A model generated the notes under the pieces. That model was not told the origin of the DNA, did not search any database, and worked only from the letters and a program-made list of their open reading frames with translations. Made by a program: the position numbers and the translations under genes. A stretch of DNA of 64,000 nucleotides from Paenibacillus glacialis (lineage in GTDB: Bacteria > Bacillota > Bacilli > Paenibacillales > Paenibacillaceae), in assembly GCF_001637205.1 (NCBI RefSeq), contig NZ_LVJH01000074.1, forward strand, positions 1 through 64,000, read 5' to 3'. Below, in pieces: positions 36,305 to 45,790 of this stretch. Numbering within the stretch: position 1 is the stretch's first letter; every line of letters begins with the position of its first letter.

Positions 36305-37399
36305 TCAGTTATGATCTACACCTACCGCTTCTGATATATGATTGAATCCATCCTGCTGTAGGCATTTTCTTAACTCTGCATGTATTTTCCGATTCACATC
36401 CGGCCCTTCGTAAATAAGGGCTGTATAGATTTCAACCAGACTCGCCCCTGCCTTAATTTTCTCATAGGCATCCTTACCAGTAAAAATTCCCCCTGAACCG
36501 ATAATCGGTAGGCGGCCACGACTCTGTTTATAAATGCGAGATATAATTTCTGTAGATCGATTGCGTAGCGGTATGCCACTCAGTCCTCCACTTTCCTTGG
36601 CGTTGGGATGATTCAATCCTTCACGAGATAAGGTTGTATTCGTCGCAATGACTCCTGATACGCCACTTGATTCAAGAACATCTATCATAGACTCAAGTTC
36701 TATATCACTCACATCTGGAGCAATTTTTACCAATATATGCTTAGAAGCATCATGCTTAATGGACTGTTCCTTCATTTCTTCCATGATAAAGCCAAGAAGA
36801 GAAGATAGTTCACTACCATATTGCAGATTACGCAAGTCCGGTGTATTCGGTGAACTAATGTTTACAACAAAAAAATCACCATAAGGGTATAAGGTACGAA
36901 TACATTTCTGATAATCCATATAAGCTTCTTCGTTTGGCGTAACTTTATTCTTCCCAATATTAATGGCCACGGGAATTCGTCGACTTTGACTTGCAGAAAG
37001 CCTCCTAGCCATAGCTTCCGCACCTTCATTATTGAAGCCCATTCGATTGATGAGTGCTTCATCTGATGGAAGTCTGAACAGACGTGGTTGATCATTCCCA
37101 GGTTGTCCCTTAGGTGTGACCGTTCCTACTTCCATAAATCCAAACCCAATCGATGAGAACCCATCTACAGCTGCCGCGTTCTTATCTAAGCCTGCTGCAA
37201 GGCCAACTGGCGTAGGGAAATGCAATCCGAACAAATCAACAGCCAAATCTGAAGTTTCTTCTACGCCCCATATACTATGCAATGCTTTAGCTGCACCTGG
37301 TATGGACCCCGCAGTATGTAATCCTCCAACGACTAGATGATGCGCCTTCTCTGCATCTATTTTAAATAATAACGGCTTAGCAATATTTCTGTATAGCAC
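36305..37399 (-). CDS. pyrD: Dihydroorotate dehydrogenase (quinone), class 2
   Basis: Oxidises dihydroorotate to orotate, passing electrons to membrane quinone. 364 residues. The N-terminal membrane-associating helices (LFKIDAEKAHHLVVGGL) are class 2 specific. Then TPVGLAAGLDKNA, GFMEVGTVTPKGQPGN, catalytic Ser in NISSPNTPDLR and FMN-site GSGGIFTG. Most Bacilli carry the class 1B enzyme, so this type is notable. I place the start at the GTG before LYRN because homologues begin there; an in-frame GTG at 37423 is an alternative. Neither has an ideal ribosome-binding site. Confidence 0.9.
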   Translation of the reverse strand: MLYRNIAKPLLFKIDAEKAHHLVVGGLHTAGSIPGAAKALHSIWGVEETSDLAVDLFGLHFPTPVGLAAGLDKNAAAVDGFSSIGFGFMEVGTVTPKGQPGNDQPRLFRLPSDEALINRMGFNNEGAEAMARRLSASQSRRIPVAINIGKNKVTPNEEAYMDYQKCIRTLYPYGDFFVVNISSPNTPDLRNLQYGSELSSLLGFIMEEMKEQSIKHDASKHILVKIAPDVSDIELESMIDVLESSGVSGVIATNTTLSREGLNHPNAKESGGLSGIPLRNRSTEIISRIYKQSRGRLPIIGSGGIFTGKDAYEKIKAGASLVEIYTALIYEGPDVNRKIHAELRKCLQQDGFNHISEAVGVDHN

Positions 37400-37585
37400 A
37401 GGTTTATCTTCAACTCCATCCACATTTTTCTCTATACTTCATTTTAGCCTTTTACGGACTAAAAAGAAAGTAATACAACCCTTTAATGTTCCACAATATC
37501 TCCAAAATAGCGCTATAGCAATTTACAAACAAACCTATTACAATTGGGATAGCCACTGAAAATGATAGAGAGAGGGTTGATCTTT

Positions 37586-37720
37586 ATGACAGCCAAACGC
37601 AAACCACCGACACGCCATCAAAACAAACAGGAAGTAAACAAGAAAGCGGTTTTATGGGTTGGTCTCAGTGTATCTCTGATCATCGTAGTTATGATCGTCT
37701 TACTTATTGTTAACAATTAA
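37586..37720 (+). CDS. 44-residue membrane protein
   Basis: A short frame with ATG preceded by GAGAGAGGG. A strongly basic N-terminal half (TAKRKPPTRHQNKQEVNKK) is followed by one hydrophobic helix (about residues 22-41) ending NN. It is a plausible single-span, positive-inside miniprotein. Its stop overlaps the stop of the convergent L,D-transpeptidase gene by 4 bases. Function unknown. Confidence 0.55.
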   Translation: MTAKRKPPTRHQNKQEVNKKAVLWVGLSVSLIIVVMIVLLIVNN

Positions 37721-39111
37721 AGCCAGCGGTAAGTTTTATGGGGGTTAGTCTGATCTTGTCTATTCTGTGTTTGATAACGTTCAGTTGGAATTAGCAAGTC
37801 AAGCGGCAAGCCCCCCTTACCAATCCGCACTTTCGTACCCATAGGGATAAGATCGAATAACTCCTCTACATCTTCCTTCAACATACGAACACAACCATTC
37901 GACTCATCCCTGCCAATACTTTCAGGTTCATCCGTTCCATGAATGGCATACCTACTATCGGATAACTGCATCCCACGGCTACCAAACTCTCCATTAGCAC
38001 TCCCATTCGGGTTTACTACTTTGTCCGAAATGACAAATTCATCCTCAGGGGTCTTAGCTCCACCCAATCCCACTTTATAATTACGTAACATAATATTCCC
38101 ACTAACGACAGCTAAGCGATGATTTTTTGTATCAACAATCACTTCTATAGGTTCTTTGAAATAGACATCCGCTTCTGAGGCTTGTGTAGATGATGGCGGT
38201 TCATTCCCTTTCTTCTGCTCCATATCTAAAGAATCTTTCCCTGTTGCCTTGCCAGCATAAGCTGCTCTTAACTCACCGAAATGGCTCTTCATAATCTCTG
38301 TATTTCCAGAGAGCACATTACGTGGGAATGGTTGTACCAGTTCACTAAGATTTACTGGCGCTCTACCCTCTTGTTGCGTGAAAGTTTGGATAGCTCTTGA
38401 GAGAACTAATAGATCTTCCTGCTCCTTAATCCATGCATAAGCAGAAGATTTAACCTTCGGATCTTCAGTAGGTTTACAATCACATTCATTCGGATTATAG
38501 GATTTATAAGTCACTGTCGAATCTTCATTTTTCTTAAGCGTAAAGGCAATCGGCATCATGCGTTTCCATAACAACCATTTGTCTTGTCGCTCCATCCCTA
38601 GTACAACCATGTTCACTGGTAGTGATCCCGGATGGGACAGCATATTAGATAACGTACGCGCTCTCTCCTCAGATGAGCCAGCAGCTTGGGCAGTAAATAA
38701 CGGAGTGGTATCATCACCTACTTGTTTGTGAGCCACACCTGTGACTAACTCAGTTTGTTGTTCTTTATCCAGCTCCTTCACTGTAACTGCTGCACGGTCA
38801 CTTGGGGCATTGATTGTTGGTGTAAAGATTAGAAGCATCATCACTAAGGTCAGTAAAATAACACGAATTTTGTTCAATCGTCTTTCTTTATCACGCGTTA
38901 ACTGCAACATTCTATATTGGTAATCCACCAAAAGATCATTAGGCACCTTACTCAGTTCGAACGCTTCATATACTTCGCCCGATTGGTTGAAACAGTAATT
39001 GGCCTTGCCCTCCTGACCGTTCTTTTCATATTCCTTGCCTAATAAGTACCATCCCATCTTATTGTCAGAATGCAACTCTACATATTTTTTGAGGTATAAC
39101 AAATCCTTCAT
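37717..39111 (-). CDS. L,D-transpeptidase with cytosolic TPR-like N terminus
   Basis: 464 residues. The N-terminal ~80 residues are helical and TPR-like (LLYLKKYVELHSDNKMGWYLLGKEYEKNG). A single membrane helix at about 84-102 follows, then an extracytoplasmic region and a YkuD domain. The YkuD catalytic block is YAIHGTDEP then SNGCVRM with the nucleophilic Cys. Such enzymes crosslink peptidoglycan (3-3 or spore type). GGAGG precedes the ATG at 39111. The cytosolic repeat domain could couple it to an inner partner. Confidence 0.88.
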   Translation of the reverse strand: MKDLLYLKKYVELHSDNKMGWYLLGKEYEKNGQEGKANYCFNQSGEVYEAFELSKVPNDLLVDYQYRMLQLTRDKERRLNKIRVILLTLVMMLLIFTPTINAPSDRAAVTVKELDKEQQTELVTGVAHKQVGDDTTPLFTAQAAGSSEERARTLSNMLSHPGSLPVNMVVLGMERQDKWLLWKRMMPIAFTLKKNEDSTVTYKSYNPNECDCKPTEDPKVKSSAYAWIKEQEDLLVLSRAIQTFTQQEGRAPVNLSELVQPFPRNVLSGNTEIMKSHFGELRAAYAGKATGKDSLDMEQKKGNEPPSSTQASEADVYFKEPIEVIVDTKNHRLAVVSGNIMLRNYKVGLGGAKTPEDEFVISDKVVNPNGSANGEFGSRGMQLSDSRYAIHGTDEPESIGRDESNGCVRMLKEDVEELFDLIPMGTKVRIGKGGLPLDLLIPTERYQTQNRQDQTNPHKTYRWL

Positions 39112-39163
39112 TTGGACCTCCAAAAGAAATATTGTTTTATTTCTTATATCGGCAGAAATAGAC

Positions 39164-39214
39164 AAAAAAAATAGACACCGCACACGATAAACCTACCAAG
39201 TGTGAAATGTCTAT
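39164..39214 (-). terminator. Terminator of fer
   Basis: Reverse strand: atagaca-ttt-cacac / gtgtg-cgg-tgtctat stem followed by eight T. Confidence 0.8.
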
Positions 39215-39232
39215 ACTTATTAAGAACTTTGA

Positions 39233-39490
<258 letters not shown>

Positions 39491-39602
39491 CTATATACCC
39501 ATTCATTACTGTCGATAAGTAAAAGATCATTAGCCATAATATTAAACCAAAAAAAATGAATTTTCAATTGATTTAAAACATAATTCCAAATCATTTACTC
39601 AT

Positions 39603-40895
39603 TTATGACAAATTTTCATCCTCTTTATCCCTGAAATCCATCTGCAATGAAGTCCCTCTGATCTTATGATTCCTAATTAATACAGACGGATCATCACCTA
39701 ACATGCCAGCTGTCAAAACCGCATTCTCCCCGAACTTATTGCGAAGTAAATCCATGGCCTTAGTTAAAGATTCTTTTTTGGGATGCTGTTCATAATTAAA
39801 TAGATCTAACTGAATCGCTGAGTCTTCCTTTGGCATAAGTTGTTGCAACGTCACACCCAATAACCGGACAGGCTTATCCCAACTCCAGTGTTCATTATAT
39901 AATTGGCATGCTTTCGCATAAATATCCTCTGTATTTTCTGTCGGTGCACTGAGTGTATGTGTGCGTGTGATTGTCTTCATATCAGGTGTACGAATCGTAA
40001 TCTGGATCGCACTCGCAACCATTTGCTTACGGCGAAGCCTGCGAGCCACCTGATCGCTTAGATTTAACAGAACACGGTGCACATCTTCTTTCAAATAAAT
40101 ATCCGAAGGAAGCGTCGTCGTATGTCCGATGGACTTACTCTGTTCACGATTCTCTAACACAGGAGAGTGATCGACCCCATTGGCTGCCTGTTTCATCCAC
40201 GTACCTAGCACACCAAATGTCTGTTTCAATAGCATTTCTTCACATTTAGCCAACTGCCCTATTGTATAAATATTTAATTTCTTCAGCTTTTCTGCCGTTC
40301 TGCCACCAATGCCAAATAATTGATCACACGGCTTATCCCACAAAATCTTTGGTACATCTCGAATACGAAGAACGGTCAACCCATTAGGCTTGAACATATC
40401 TGAAGCCATCTTAGCTAGTAATTTATTCGGGGCGATACCCACGGAGCACGGAAGAGACAATTCCATATAAATTCTCTTCTGAATGATCGTGGCAATCTCC
40501 TGCGGTGTTCCAAATTGTTTGGAGCCTGTGATGTCTAAATAACATTCATCTATAGACGTTGCTTCCATACAAGGTGTATATTCGTAGGCTATTTTCATAA
40601 AAGCATTAGAATATTTACGATACGCAGTGAAGTCTGGTGGTATTACAATCAAATTAGGACATTTCTTTAATGCTTGATTCACAAGCATCCCTGTAGATAT
40701 ACCTAAACGTCTTGCAGCATATGAGCAAGTCACGATAATCCCTTTACGAAGTTCAACACTTCCCGCTACGGCTGTTGGCTTGCCACGATATTTATCGGGT
40801 TCTTCCGCTTCATGAACTGAGCAGTAGAAAGCATTCATATCGACATGAAGTATAACCCTGCCTTTCGCTGGATAATATTCATCGATGTTTCTCAC
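39603..40895 (-). CDS. dinB: DNA polymerase IV (Y-family)
   Basis: Error-prone translesion polymerase. 430 residues. Catalytic Asp in LHVDMNAFYCSVH, SIDECYLDIT with the paired acidic residues, CSVGIAPNKLLAKMASD palm motif, helix-hairpin-helix GIGGRTAEKLKKLNIYTIGQL, and little-finger domain beyond residue 240. The QLDLF pentapeptide near residue 373 is a sliding-clamp binding motif. It resembles the YqjH-type enzyme of Bacillus. GTG start with AGAAGGGG upstream. No LexA box was identified. Confidence 0.93.
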   Translation of the reverse strand: MRNIDEYYPAKGRVILHVDMNAFYCSVHEAEEPDKYRGKPTAVAGSVELRKGIIVTCSYAARRLGISTGMLVNQALKKCPNLIVIPPDFTAYRKYSNAFMKIAYEYTPCMEATSIDECYLDITGSKQFGTPQEIATIIQKRIYMELSLPCSVGIAPNKLLAKMASDMFKPNGLTVLRIRDVPKILWDKPCDQLFGIGGRTAEKLKKLNIYTIGQLAKCEEMLLKQTFGVLGTWMKQAANGVDHSPVLENREQSKSIGHTTTLPSDIYLKEDVHRVLLNLSDQVARRLRRKQMVASAIQITIRTPDMKTITRTHTLSAPTENTEDIYAKACQLYNEHWSWDKPVRLLGVTLQQLMPKEDSAIQLDLFNYEQHPKKESLTKAMDLLRNKFGENAVLTAGMLGDDPSVLIRNHKIRGTSLQMDFRDKEDENLS

Positions 40896-40999
40896 GCTAA
40901 AACCCCTTCTTCATTATATAAATGAACTCAAGTGTCAGCATAACCCTCGTCTATCTATAGGTCAAGATCAAGACATATTACGAAATATCTAATTCTTTG

Positions 41000-41027
41000 T
41001 TACATTCCAGTGTAGAAGTGATATAAT
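41000..41027 (+). promoter_or_regulatory. Sigma-A-type promoter of cimA
   Basis: ttacat, 16 bases, tataat; predicted transcript start near 41034, giving a short leader with no visible T-box. Confidence 0.5.
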
Positions 41028-41077
41028 TATGAACTATAAAAATCACGTTAAGTAAGACTTCCAAAGGAGGGCTACCA

Positions 41078-42697
41078 TTGTCTACATCTATTTCTATATT
41101 CGATACAACTTTACGAGACGGCACCCAAGGTGAAGGGGTCAGTTTATCAGCGGATGACAAATTAAAAATCGCCAAAAAACTAAATGATCTGGGTGTCCAA
41201 TATATTGAAGGTGGTATTCCAGGAAGCAATAGTAAAGATATTGAATTCTTCAAAAGAGTTCAAACCCTAGGGCTTAGCTCAAAGATTACAGCATTTGGAA
41301 ATACACGACGTAAAAATACGGAAGCATCACAAGATCGAAATTTACAATCTATTATTGATTCAGGCGCGCAGGCTGCGACCTTAGTAGGTAAGTCATGGGA
41401 CTTCCATGTGTATACTGCATTGCAGACAACACTAGATGAGAACTTAGCCATGATATACGATTCCATTTCGTTTCTCAAACAGAATGGACTTGAAGTGGTA
41501 TTTGACGCTGAACATTTCTTCGACGGCTACAAGAATAACCCGGAATATGCACTTGCAGTTCTTAGTAAAGCAAAAGATGCAGGCGCGGATTGGCTGACGA
41601 TGTGTGATACGAATGGCGGAACTCTTCCACACGAAATTCACGATATTGTCTCTACGCTAACCTCAAATCTACCTCAAGCTAATCTGAGTATTCATACACA
41701 TAACGACTGTGAACTTGCTGTAGCCAATACATTAAGCGCTATCCAAGCAGGAGCACGCCAAGTTCAAGGGACGATCAATGGGTATGGAGAACGATGCGGG
41801 AATGCTAATCTATGCTCAATCATTCCAACCCTTCAACTGAAGATGGGATATGATTGTATCGAACCCGCATCATTATCTCAACTAGCCAACACCGCTCGTT
41901 ATGTGAGTGAAATAGCAAACGTCCATATGCCTGTGAATCAACCCTATGTTGGTAGTGCGGCATTTGCTCATAAGGGAGGCATTCATGTCTCCGCAATTCT
42001 TAGGGATTCACGTACCTATGAGCATATTGCACCCGAACTTGTAGGTAATAAACAGCGAATTCTTGTTTCTGAGTTAGCAGGTCAGAGCAACATTCTGTCC
42101 AAAGCTCAGGAGATGGGCCTAGAATTCGATCCAAGCAATGAGCAATCTGGGAAAGTCATTGATAAGATAAAGGACTTAGAACATCAAGGATATCAATTTG
42201 AAGCGGCAGACGCTTCATTAGAACTGATACTACGTGAAGCCAATGGAGAAATTTCTGAATTATTCAGTTTCGAATCGTTCAAGATGCTTGTTGAGAAGAG
42301 CGCAGGCAATCCAGTTATTTCTGAAGCCTTTGTTAAATTGAAGATTGACGGCCAAAGCGTATATACCGCAGCTGAAGGGAATGGACCTGTTAACGCACTC
42401 GACAATGCGCTTCGGAAGGCTCTTTCTCAATCTTTTCCAATTCTCAAGGAAATGCATCTATCTGACTATAAGGTCCGTGTCTTAGATGAAAAAGATGCAA
42501 CTGCCGCTAAAGTACGTGTACTTATTGAATCTAAAAATGTGGAGAGTACATGGACTACCGTTGGAGTTTCTGGCAATGTGATTGAAGCCAGTTGGGAAGC
42601 ATTAGTCGACAGTATTCGATATGCTCTTTTAGGTCAGAGCGCACAGAATGAGAAGGAACTTAATATCAATGGACAACACGGTCTAATAAATCATTAA
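41078..42697 (+). CDS. cimA: Citramalate synthase
   Basis: Condenses pyruvate and acetyl-CoA to (R)-citramalate, the first step of the threonine-independent isoleucine route. 539 residues. The HMGL-like TIM barrel begins IFDTTLRDGTQGEGVS. VFDAEHFFDGYK and LTMCDTNGG distinguish it from 2-isopropylmalate synthase; the metal-binding SIHTHNDCELAVANTL and the GTINGYGERCGNANL loop are complete. The C-terminal LeuA dimer/regulatory domain begins about residue 385. TTG start with AAAGGAGG upstream. Monocistronic. Confidence 0.92.
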   Translation: MSTSISIFDTTLRDGTQGEGVSLSADDKLKIAKKLNDLGVQYIEGGIPGSNSKDIEFFKRVQTLGLSSKITAFGNTRRKNTEASQDRNLQSIIDSGAQAATLVGKSWDFHVYTALQTTLDENLAMIYDSISFLKQNGLEVVFDAEHFFDGYKNNPEYALAVLSKAKDAGADWLTMCDTNGGTLPHEIHDIVSTLTSNLPQANLSIHTHNDCELAVANTLSAIQAGARQVQGTINGYGERCGNANLCSIIPTLQLKMGYDCIEPASLSQLANTARYVSEIANVHMPVNQPYVGSAAFAHKGGIHVSAILRDSRTYEHIAPELVGNKQRILVSELAGQSNILSKAQEMGLEFDPSNEQSGKVIDKIKDLEHQGYQFEAADASLELILREANGEISELFSFESFKMLVEKSAGNPVISEAFVKLKIDGQSVYTAAEGNGPVNALDNALRKALSQSFPILKEMHLSDYKVRVLDEKDATAAKVRVLIESKNVESTWTTVGVSGNVIEASWEALVDSIRYALLGQSAQNEKELNINGQHGLINH

Positions 42698-42702
42698 ATG
42701 TA

Positions 42703-42752
42703 AACAACAAAACCTCGATGGCCATAAAGTCTGGCTATCGAGGTTTTGTTGT
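42703..42752. terminator. Bidirectional terminator between cimA and the thioredoxin gene
   Basis: acaacaaaacctcgatggcca pairs almost perfectly with tggctatcgaggttttgttgt, with T and A runs on both sides. Confidence 0.85.
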
Positions 42753-42756
42753 ATCT

Positions 42757-43308
42757 TTACGATTGAATTAACTTTTTCACTTTCTTCTCTAAATCTTTCT
42801 CCGACACCGTTCCAAGAATAATTTCCTGAATAACCCCGTGCTTATCAATCAATACATTCGTTGGAAATACAGCACCTTTATATTGATCAAATATGGTCGC
42901 CTCCGGGTCAAGCATGACTGGAAAGTCTATGTGATATTTGTTGACGAATTTCTGGGCATTTTTCTTATTATCATATTTTGTTACATTCACACCATAGATG
43001 GTAAGATCATTGTGATACTTATCAGCAATTTTAATTAATTCAGGAGCTTCTTCCTGACAGGGATCGCACCACGAAGCCCAGAAATTCACAAGAATAGCTT
43101 TCTCCTGCTTCCCACCTACTTGATACGTCTTCCCATCCAAGCCAGATGCTGTGAATGGAGGAGCTAGCTTACCCGCTTCAGGGCCCGTCTCTGTAGGAAG
43201 AGGTTTATCCATTTGAAATACAGCTTGAACCCCTGATCCTGTATTCTGAGAAATAGCTATCACTACCAGAATTAATGTTGCAATTACAATATATAAGTTA
43301 CGTTTCAT
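42757..43308 (-). CDS. ResA/TlpA-like membrane-anchored thioredoxin
   Basis: 183 residues. An N-terminal signal-anchor (residues 5-22) tethers a TlpA-type thioredoxin domain outside the membrane. Active site is WASWCDPCQEEAP (CxxC = CDPC); cis-Pro region FPTNVLID. ResA-like proteins reduce apocytochrome c or spore-envelope disulfides. No cytochrome biogenesis genes are nearby, so the partner is unknown. Confidence 0.88.
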   Translation of the reverse strand: MKRNLYIVIATLILVVIAISQNTGSGVQAVFQMDKPLPTETGPEAGKLAPPFTASGLDGKTYQVGGKQEKAILVNFWASWCDPCQEEAPELIKIADKYHNDLTIYGVNVTKYDNKKNAQKFVNKYHIDFPVMLDPEATIFDQYKGAVFPTNVLIDKHGVIQEIILGTVSEKDLEKKVKKLIQS

Positions 43309-43391
43309 CTGTATCGTTTCCTTTACATTTAAGTTGTTATCTATTATTCTACCCTCTTTCTTTAAGAACTTACAATTGAATCATCTTAGTC

Positions 43392-43424
43392 AAAAAAAAG
43401 GACTTCTGCGTGAACGCAGAAGCC
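43392..43424 (-). terminator. Reverse-strand terminator in the leader of the JAMM peptidase gene
   Basis: Reverse strand: cttctgcgt / acgcagaag perfect stem followed by eight T. It lies 485 bases beyond the stop of the exonuclease gene. That transcript would therefore run antisense through the JAMM peptidase gene before stopping here. Confidence 0.7.
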
Positions 43425-43447
43425 AAAGAAGAGAGAGGTACAGATTA

Positions 43448-43924
43448 ATGACCAACCTTCAAGTAAGCGATGAGGAAATGTTATTACATGCTACAGCAGC
43501 TCGTGAACTTACAGCGCATACACTTCTTCATCTACCACACGAAGCCTGTGGGGTCTTACTGGGTACTGACGCAGCGGGTAGCATACAGATCGAGCAATTC
43601 CATCCCATCCGTAACGTAGCGCCTGACCCGCTGCATGCTTTCATGTTTCACCCTGAGGAATGGGTCAAGTTCTGTTTACAACCTGACAGACTAATAGGAA
43701 TCGTACATTCCCACCCCCATTCGCAACCCTTCCCATCTCAAGATGATTTAACTAATTTGAATGGCTACGGACAATTATTCGATGCTTATTTGATCTGTTC
43801 ACCTAATAAGAGTAGAACTTCCATCATCATCCAATCCTATCGCATCGTACATTCTACATCCCTTATCAATCCTGTAATCACAAATCGCTATAGTCTTCAA
43901 CAAACACAATTAACGATTACTTAA
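43448..43924 (+). CDS. M67 (JAMM/MPN) family metallopeptidase
   Basis: 158 residues. JAMM zinc-site motif HSHPHSQPFPSQDD is complete (H-x-H then S and D), with HEACGVLLG ahead of it. Bacterial relatives cleave ubiquitin-like sulfur carriers or unrelated peptides. AGAGAGG precedes the ATG at 43448. Its 3' end overlaps the convergent exonuclease gene by 15 bp. Confidence 0.85.
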   Translation: MTNLQVSDEEMLLHATAARELTAHTLLHLPHEACGVLLGTDAAGSIQIEQFHPIRNVAPDPLHAFMFHPEEWVKFCLQPDRLIGIVHSHPHSQPFPSQDDLTNLNGYGQLFDAYLICSPNKSRTSIIIQSYRIVHSTSLINPVITNRYSLQQTQLTIT

Positions 43925-44647
43925 GTGAGTATATAGATCCCCTAGCGTGTCTACCCTACGTTCTGAAATATCACTAAGGAATGATTTCCACAGCTTGGCT
44001 GTCATTAACGAATCACCTAATGCATGATGTCGTCCTTTAATAGGAATATCACGATCCAGCAGTAATTCATCAAGACCATATCCTCCACGTTGTGGTTCAA
44101 GCCAGCGAGCAATCATCATCGTATCGATCACACGATGTCCTAAATTAACCTTTGATGTTTTCCATAGCGCTGCATTCAAGAACGCTTTGTCGTGAGCGCT
44201 ACCATGCGCTATTAACACCCTTCCCCCGACAAATGCCATAAAGTCATGTAAACCATTCATGAGCGTAGGAGCTCCATCTGTCATCTCCTGTGTGATACCC
44301 GTCAATTCGGTGATACGATCTGGAACAATCTTACGGCAGTTCACCAGTGAATAGAACTGTTCTTCTTCAACTATCTCTTCACCCACCATCCTTACAGCAC
44401 CGAATGATAATATTTCATCACCATATAGATGGGCAAACCCTGTCGTTTCAAGATCGAATACAACGGTCTCAAGTTTAGTTAAAGGAACACTAAGAACCTC
44501 AGGTCTTCGTTGCTCTCTCATTAGCGAACGAATAAATGCCATATGTTGAGCGGTAGGGGCTCCCATGACGGAAGCAATAGCCGACGGCATACCTCCCTGA
44601 CGAAAGGTGCTCCATAATCCATTGATACCCCGTACCGATTCCTTCAT
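43910..44647 (-). CDS. DEDDh-type 3'-5' exonuclease (DnaQ-like)
   Basis: 245 residues. Exo I VVFDLETTGF, Exo II HGSAHDKAFLNAA and Exo III HHALGDSLMTAKLW give the DEDDh set. It resembles the stand-alone DNA polymerase III epsilon-like exonucleases that accompany DUF294 proteins. Its ATG overlaps the stop of the DUF294 gene as ATGA. The substrate is not known; RNA, DNA or modified nucleotides are all possible. Confidence 0.9.
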   Translation of the reverse strand: MKESVRGINGLWSTFRQGGMPSAIASVMGAPTAQHMAFIRSLMREQRRPEVLSVPLTKLETVVFDLETTGFAHLYGDEILSFGAVRMVGEEIVEEEQFYSLVNCRKIVPDRITELTGITQEMTDGAPTLMNGLHDFMAFVGGRVLIAHGSAHDKAFLNAALWKTSKVNLGHRVIDTMMIARWLEPQRGGYGLDELLLDRDIPIKGRHHALGDSLMTAKLWKSFLSDISERRVDTLGDLYTHLSNR

Positions 44648-45723
44648 GTCTTTCTCCTTTCCGCAAAACGCAACAACCTCTGCAATGCTCTGTGTGTTCT
44701 TCTTACGACACCCAAGCTTTCTCGAAGCTCTAGCATGATCGGTTTCTTCTTAAGCTCTTGTTCAGAGATATAGTTACTGCTGATTAACAATCCATCAGAT
44801 ACTGTAACTGGAGTACTCACCCTAAGTTGTATAGCCATATCGAAGGCTTTTTGACAACTCTCAAGTAACATATTATTACTATCCAAAGAAATTAATTTCT
44901 CCAACCTATTCTTCGTTGTCGTTTCTTTCACATCCAGCTGCAACGCCATAAATCTCACAAAATTCACCAATGGTATGTAAACACCATATTTGATATCAAA
45001 ACCACCTGCATGCTCTCCAAAACGCTCAGTCACAACTTGCCCTAAAAGATTTAATGTTGCCTTATGTCTAACTGTATTACGCAATATTGCATATTGCAGT
45101 TCAGGAACTTCTTTAAACCCTCGATAGAACAGGTCTTTGAATGCTTCCGCCAATCTTTGATCTCCGGCAATATGACGCATATCTGCGGCAATTATCAAAT
45201 AACGAATCGGCTCCCAACCCATATCTCTTTGCCATTCAGATATGGTTGCTCCCCATTCCTTCAAGGACTTTCTCCAGAGCGGTTCTGAGCACATCACCTT
45301 CCCCAGACATTTGTCATATCCTAAATACGCCAATTGGTCGCAAAGACGCTTTGTAAATCGTTCAAAGTATTGTTCTTTATGTTCATTAAACAAATCACTT
45401 ATGATAAGTCCATTATCTTGATCACTCCACAATGTGGATTCCATACGTCCTGCGCTACCGAACACGATAAAGGAATATGGAACAGGAGGCGGACCATAGC
45501 CCGCTTCCTTCATTTCCTTCTCACAGATGTCCAAAGCCTTAGTAGTTAATAAATCATGCATGTGGTTAACAAGAGTCATCCACTCTGAGATCGACAGCGT
45601 AAGTCGTAATGGTTGCAAGTGAGTCTGACATTCCACACGTCGTTCCTTTAATTGGTTCCAGGAGCTTGCAACTGCAATTCCTGAAAAGTCCATATTACAA
45701 TCCGCTAAATTCATCGATTTCAT
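44644..45723 (-). CDS. DUF294 putative nucleotidyltransferase (GlnD-like)
   Basis: About 359 residues. The nucleotidyltransferase core FIVFGSAGRMESTLWSDQDNGLII shows GS-x-GR-x-E and the catalytic SDxD, as in the GlnD N-terminal domain. The C-terminal DUF294 helical substrate-binding region follows. The N-terminal cNMP and CBS domains common in the family are absent. AGAGGGGG precedes the ATG at 45723. It sits 67 bases after amtB on the same strand with only a T-less hairpin between them. It probably transfers a nucleotide to a protein or small molecule (inference). Confidence 0.85.
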   Translation of the reverse strand: MKSMNLADCNMDFSGIAVASSWNQLKERRVECQTHLQPLRLTLSISEWMTLVNHMHDLLTTKALDICEKEMKEAGYGPPPVPYSFIVFGSAGRMESTLWSDQDNGLIISDLFNEHKEQYFERFTKRLCDQLAYLGYDKCLGKVMCSEPLWRKSLKEWGATISEWQRDMGWEPIRYLIIAADMRHIAGDQRLAEAFKDLFYRGFKEVPELQYAILRNTVRHKATLNLLGQVVTERFGEHAGGFDIKYGVYIPLVNFVRFMALQLDVKETTTKNRLEKLISLDSNNMLLESCQKAFDMAIQLRVSTPVTVSDGLLISSNYISEQELKKKPIMLELRESLGVVRRTHRALQRLLRFAERRKT

Positions 45724-45744
45724 GCTGCCCCCTCTCTTGCCGAG

Positions 45745-45772
45745 CATTCTGGTGTCCACCTCAACCAGAATG
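45745..45772 (-). other. Intercistronic hairpin between amtB and the DUF294 gene
   Basis: cattctgg / ccagaatg perfect 8-bp stem, 12-base loop, with no T-run. It is more likely an mRNA processing or stability element, or partial attenuator, than a full terminator. Confidence 0.5.
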
Positions 45773-45790
45773 TCAGAATCTCATGTCCCC

